Origin: Candidatus Poseidoniaceae archaeon
GTDB lineage: Archaea > Thermoplasmatota > Poseidoniia > Poseidoniales > Poseidoniaceae
Direction of reading: 5' to 3'
Assembly (NCBI GenBank): GCA_949372875.1
Contig: CASIAW010000005.1
Coordinates: 1-64,000, forward strand
Length of the DNA stretch: 64,000 nt
Positions 61,901 to 64,000 of this stretch are shown in pieces. The position numbers were made by a program, and so were the translations under genes. The notes beneath the pieces were generated by a model that made no database searches, was not told where the DNA came from, and was given only the letters and a program-made list of their open reading frames with translations. The stretch's first letter is position 1, and the number at the start of each line of letters is the position of its first letter.

Positions 61901-64000
61901 GGAGCCGTTGGTTGTGAGATTTTCACAGAAGGAGCAATCGTTTGAGGCACGGATTGTGCCGGTTCACTTGCAGTAATAGGTGTGACCTTGCCGCCCTTCA
62001 TTCTTTGAATATAGCCAATCATGTGATTGAGGGTAGGGTAATCTGAAAGAACAAACTCTTCATCAAGTGGTAAAGTAAAACGTTCACGAATATCAGCCAT
62101 GATTTCGGCTTGCTTCACCGTATCAATACCGAGTTCTCCTTCGAGGTCTTGGTCAAGTTCAATGAAATCACTTGGATAACCTGTATGTTGGACAACCACA
62201 TCCACAACAATGTCAGTGAGTTCTGAATCATTCACCGGCACAGGCGCTGGCGTAGGTGGTGCTGGCACAGGAGATGAATCTGGTGTTACTGAAGGAACAA
62301 CTGTCGGTGATTGGGCAATAGATGCTCCACCCTGCATACGTTGGAGATACCCAACCATATGATTCAAAGTTGGATAATCTGAAAGAACAAATTCTTCATC
62401 AAGTGGAAGAGAAAATTGTTCGCGAAGTTCTGCCATGATTTCGGCTTGCTTCACCGTATCAATTCCCAATTCACCTTCAAGGTCTTGATCTAATTCTACA
62501 AAGTCAGCAGGGTAACCCGTGTGGTTAACAACCACTTCAATCACCGACTTTACCAATTGCTCTGCATCCACAAGAGTCACTGGTACCGATGCTTGCGATA
62601 TAGGTTCGATTACCGTAGATGGGGCTTCTACAACCGACGAACTTACTTCGAGAGTCGGTGTCACCACCAGTGGTGCTTCATCGGTGGTCATCTGTTGGAT
62701 ATATCCAATCATGTGATTCAATGTAGGATAATCGGAGAGAACAAACTCTTCGTCAAGGGGTAGTGAGAATCTCTCTCGAATTTCCGCCATGATTTCAGCT
62801 TGCTTGACCGTATCAATACCAAGTTCTCCTTCAAGGTCCTGGTCCAATTCAACGAAATCAGCGGGATAGCCTGTATGATTCACCACAACTTCGATGACAA
62901 TTGACGTCAAACTGGAATCTGTGATAGGTGCCTTAGTTGGTTCTGGTTGAGCAACAGCTTGAGCCGTAACAGGCGCAGCCTTAGGGGCGACTTGATCAGG
63001 CGCTGTATTGACTGCAACAGACGGCTTGCCTTCCCAAGCAGAAGTGACATCCCATGGCTCACCTTGGACACCGCCGTGAAGATTCTCATCTCCGTCGACA
63101 TATGCCACTAATTTGTTATCAAGAATACGAAGCACAACGTCATCACTCTTAGCGAGATTACGACTCCAAGCCAGGAAACGTTGACCGTCAATTCGGTCTC
63201 CACTCACCGGCCACTTGCGTACTAAGGAAAGAGCAATTTGCGAGCCAAAACCTGCAGCAAAACGTAGTCCATATTGAATGTTTGAATAATCACCACCCTT
63301 TGATAGATTGAGGTTTCCGAGTTCCGGATCAGTTTCTTTGTGATTAGCAATTGGTGGGATTCGTCCCGTTTTCATACCGTGGAACATGCTTGCATCTTCA
63401 ATCCCAACACCCATTGGGTGCCCGGTGAATCCCTTCGTATTGGCAATAACCAATTTGTCGGTACTCTCGCCAAAGGTTTCCCGTAATGCCCGAACCTCTG
63501 ATTGAGCTGAACCTCCTCGAGCGGGAGTGTATGTTTCATGAGAAAAGAACACTGTATCCGGGGCAATTTCATGTCGATCAATATCCCAGTTTTCCTCCAT
63601 TGAACCAATAAAAGAATTGACCGTTTGGGCAACGTGTTCTACATCAAGCCGAGTTCCATGGAAAGCGGAATTCGCAGTATGCGTTCCAAGGAGTTCTGCA
63701 ATCGGTTGAACACCACGGCGTTCCGCTTCAGAATGACGTTCAACAACAAATGCTGCTGCACCCATTCCAAGAACCAAACCGTTTCTACGGCGATCGAAAG
63801 GTAATGCAGCTTCCTCGACAACATTACCTGTTGCAGCCGCACCTGAAGCGGCGAATCCACCGCCAATCCATTCCCATAAGTCATCACCAGTGACGTCATC
63901 AGACGAAAGAATGACCACTCTATCAACGCGGTCGCTGTTAAGCCAATCTTCCGCTACTCCGAAAGCAGCAGTTGCGGAGGCGCATGCCAAATTGATGGTC
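58933..64000 (-). CDS. PfaA-like polyketide/fatty-acid synthase: KS-ACP4-KR-DH, N-terminus beyond window
   Basis: Large multidomain synthase; ~1685 residues are visible and the frame is open to the right edge. From the visible N-terminus there is a ketosynthase C-terminal half: active Cys in L-A-C-A-S-A, first His in S-H-E-T-Y-T-P, second His in G-F-T-G-H-P-M-G. Four carrier domains follow, with D-T-V-K-Q-A-E motifs at Thr394, 512, 624 and 737, separated by Pro/Ala/Val linkers. A ketoreductase comes next (V-S-G-G-G-S-G-V-T near 1065, active Tyr in T-D-Y-S-A-A-N near 1257), then a hot-dog dehydratase (H-A-I-E-G-V-P-Y-H-P-G near 1400). No acyltransferase fits between KS and ACP. The order matches PUFA-synthase PfaA without its MAT. 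The product is unknown; numbering is from 63990. Confidence 0.88.
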   Translation of the reverse strand, partial: TINLACASATAAFGVAEDWLNSDRVDRVVILSSDDVTGDDLWEWIGGGFAASGAAATGNVVEEAALPFDRRRNGLVLGMGAAAFVVERHSEAERRGVQPIAELLGTHTANSAFHGTRLDVEHVAQTVNSFIGSMEENWDIDRHEIAPDTVFFSHETYTPARGGSAQSEVRALRETFGESTDKLVIANTKGFTGHPMGVGIEDASMFHGMKTGRIPPIANHKETDPELGNLNLSKGGDYSNIQYGLRFAAGFGSQIALSLVRKWPVSGDRIDGQRFLAWSRNLAKSDDVVLRILDNKLVAYVDGDENLHGGVQGEPWDVTSAWEGKPSVAVNTAPDQVAPKAAPVTAQAVAQPEPTKAPITDSSLTSIVIEVVVNHTGYPADFVELDQDLEGELGIDTVKQAEIMAEIRERFSLPLDEEFVLSDYPTLNHMIGYIQQMTTDEAPLVVTPTLEVSSSVVEAPSTVIEPISQASVPVTLVDAEQLVKSVIEVVVNHTGYPADFVELDQDLEGELGIDTVKQAEIMAELREQFSLPLDEEFVLSDYPTLNHMVGYLQRMQGGASIAQSPTVVPSVTPDSSPVPAPPTPAPVPVNDSELTDIVVDVVVQHTGYPSDFIELDQDLEGELGIDTVKQAEIMADIRERFTLPLDEEFVLSDYPTLNHMIGYIQRMKGGKVTPITASEPAQSVPQTIAPSVKISQPTAPLATDLNIQEQLIEVVVRHTGYPNDFIELDQDLEGELGIDTVKQAEIMADVRDIFELPVDEEFVLSDHPTLNHFTAYILRMKGDEVPERVPVVAAEVISVAEPQVKTPEPTQQRQENCRRWQVEVENCPGTVSLLSLEGTIVVTDDGWGIAEEFCQRVEARGMTAVRIGFESEIRDMSIHQEAGRTVYRADPANPEHIALVCKELEHSNVAGLVHMAPLKLAGATWNDDTQPSSQIALSAHGYFSLLQGLDAHFSSREDGIVASITALDGRHGNIGERFNSVQCAASGVTKSYYFEQTHLRMRALDLHPEIILEASQAAESIDTDLFERGGEIEIGLDRDGRRWTLVAFAEDLEAEPSPLQSDDTWIVSGGGSGVTAASVIGVACNSLNAGAHFALLGRSSLLEETEAWVEWSDAQLDERKSALREELMAASESGKVTMVEWNTAWQKYSRSRDVYITIKTIQETGNDASYHSVNVMDCDGMKHLGASLGRPITGIIHGAGLEDSKLVAAKDYDVFDKVIRVKIDGWQSLLAATEASGGELRFASCFTSVSGRFGNNGQTDYSAANSVLDAEMARLTASGSCRAVAIAWTGWRDVGMATRGSFQAVFDAAGIDTISVEKGVEIFIGEALQGGKRRVLGCGNLGTMDAFDAFRESPLRLPAEMAGIIADPYRFPFVDKVLQVDERQSLTTQTTLSVADHPFLSDHAIEGVPYHPGVMALEMFAENALLLRPSACLAGFEQVTFGLPVKLLKGEMTLRVDSELIRGDGEMSWVACRLLSDLSNSKGEVFGEREHHKAVVRLVERRDDLGPFLQSEVESLPQLGTPALGELSELPSFIYRRYFHGPRFQSHGGVLRGIGDSDTPGADGIALMRHQLPKLDQFSLETNGESVLLECLPMLIEAGFQNAGLVAMESEGFSSLPVGIEWSSMLRVPERDEVLRMRSLRIAVEEAGITVHDVMIVGDDDAPVLSLKGLRLKSMAPVPEEQMFVLER
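61690..62900 (-). repeat. Four tandem acyl-carrier domains in coding sequence
   Basis: Four copies of a ~70-residue domain spaced 118, 112 and 113 residues apart. Each has H-T-G-Y-P, E-L-D-Q-D-L-E-G-E-L-G-I-D-T-V-K-Q-A-E and S-D-x-P-T-L-N-H. Protein identity is very high while the DNA differs at many third positions, so the copies are kept alike by selection or old duplication rather than being fresh copies. In all four the modified residue position is Thr (codon CGT on the plus strand at 62809, 62455, 62119 and 61780). Confidence 0.9.

Noticed and set aside
61690-62900. The four-fold repeat as an assembly duplication or satellite
   Set aside because: The copies differ at many synonymous positions and have different linkers, so they are genuine, long-standing domains.
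1-64000. CRISPR arrays, tRNA or rRNA genes, insertion sequences, replication origin
   Set aside because: I looked for regular short repeats, cloverleaf-like stretches and transposase motifs in the intergenic gaps and saw none. Nearly all of the window is protein-coding. A tRNA scan would settle any small RNA gene missed by eye.

Overview
The window looks like two unrelated genomes joined at about position 20,730. Positions 1 to ~20,730 read as a marine gammaproteobacterium: RdgC, a Gram-negative outer-membrane beta-barrel protein, a lipoprotein sulfatase, a TAXI-type TRAP transporter, and many acyl-CoA and hot-dog dehydratase genes. Positions ~20,730 to 64,000 read as a planktonic euryarchaeon of the Marine Group II (Poseidoniales) kind: thermosome, archaeal Cdc48, HMG-CoA synthase, the PyrB/PyrI pair, a TtuA/NcsA tRNA thiolase and an archaeal-type ATP-NAD kinase, beside bacterial-type genes such as DnaK and TGS-containing ThrRS. 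At the join a lactate-dehydrogenase-like gene (minus strand) and a TIGR01777 epimerase gene (plus strand) are both cut in mid-protein at the same place, with no mobile element. I read this as an assembly or amplification chimera.

Bacterial part. The end of a sodium:amino-acid symporter is followed by a cytoplasmic-looking alkylsulfatase, a two-gene TAXI TRAP uptake system (minus), a type-B carboxylesterase (plus), a broken YCII gene, an APH-fold kinase, a formylglycine-type sulfatase lipoprotein, an Omp85-like barrel protein overlapping rdgC, a Tat-exported aldo/keto reductase next to larC, and an acyl-CoA block (alpha-methylacyl-CoA racemase-like, two half-size hot-dog dehydratases, a frameshifted double hot-dog dehydratase, an SDR and a truncated alpha-hydroxy-acid dehydrogenase). 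The theme is uptake and breakdown of esters, sulfate esters and branched or sterol-like acyl chains. Two genes carry frameshifts.

Archaeal part. Genes are very tightly packed and convergent pairs often abut or overlap at their stop codons. In order: TIGR01777 epimerase, DUF2817 peptidase-like protein, squalene/phytoene synthase, aldehyde dehydrogenase, Cdc48, PRC-barrel protein, a DUF4350-DUF58-membrane-protein operon, a Roadblock protein overlapping a 1061-residue coiled-coil protein, TtuA/NcsA, PyrI-PyrB, two large unknown membrane proteins, ThrRS, small membrane proteins, ATP-NAD kinase, CTP synthase, threonine dehydrogenase, HMG-CoA synthase, and a chaperone cluster (thermosome, DnaK, Hsp20-like protein). 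Last comes a 4'-phosphopantetheinyl transferase beside a very large polyketide/PUFA-synthase-like enzyme that runs off the right edge.

The most notable item is that final locus: a KS-(ACP)x4-KR-DH megasynthase in an archaeon whose membrane lipids should be isoprenoid. All four carrier domains have Thr where the phosphopantetheine Ser normally sits, although a dedicated Sfp-type transferase gene lies 9 bp away. The Roadblock/coiled-coil pair and the DUF4350-DUF58 operon are the next best candidates for little-described systems. I saw no rRNA, tRNA, CRISPR array, insertion sequence or replication origin.
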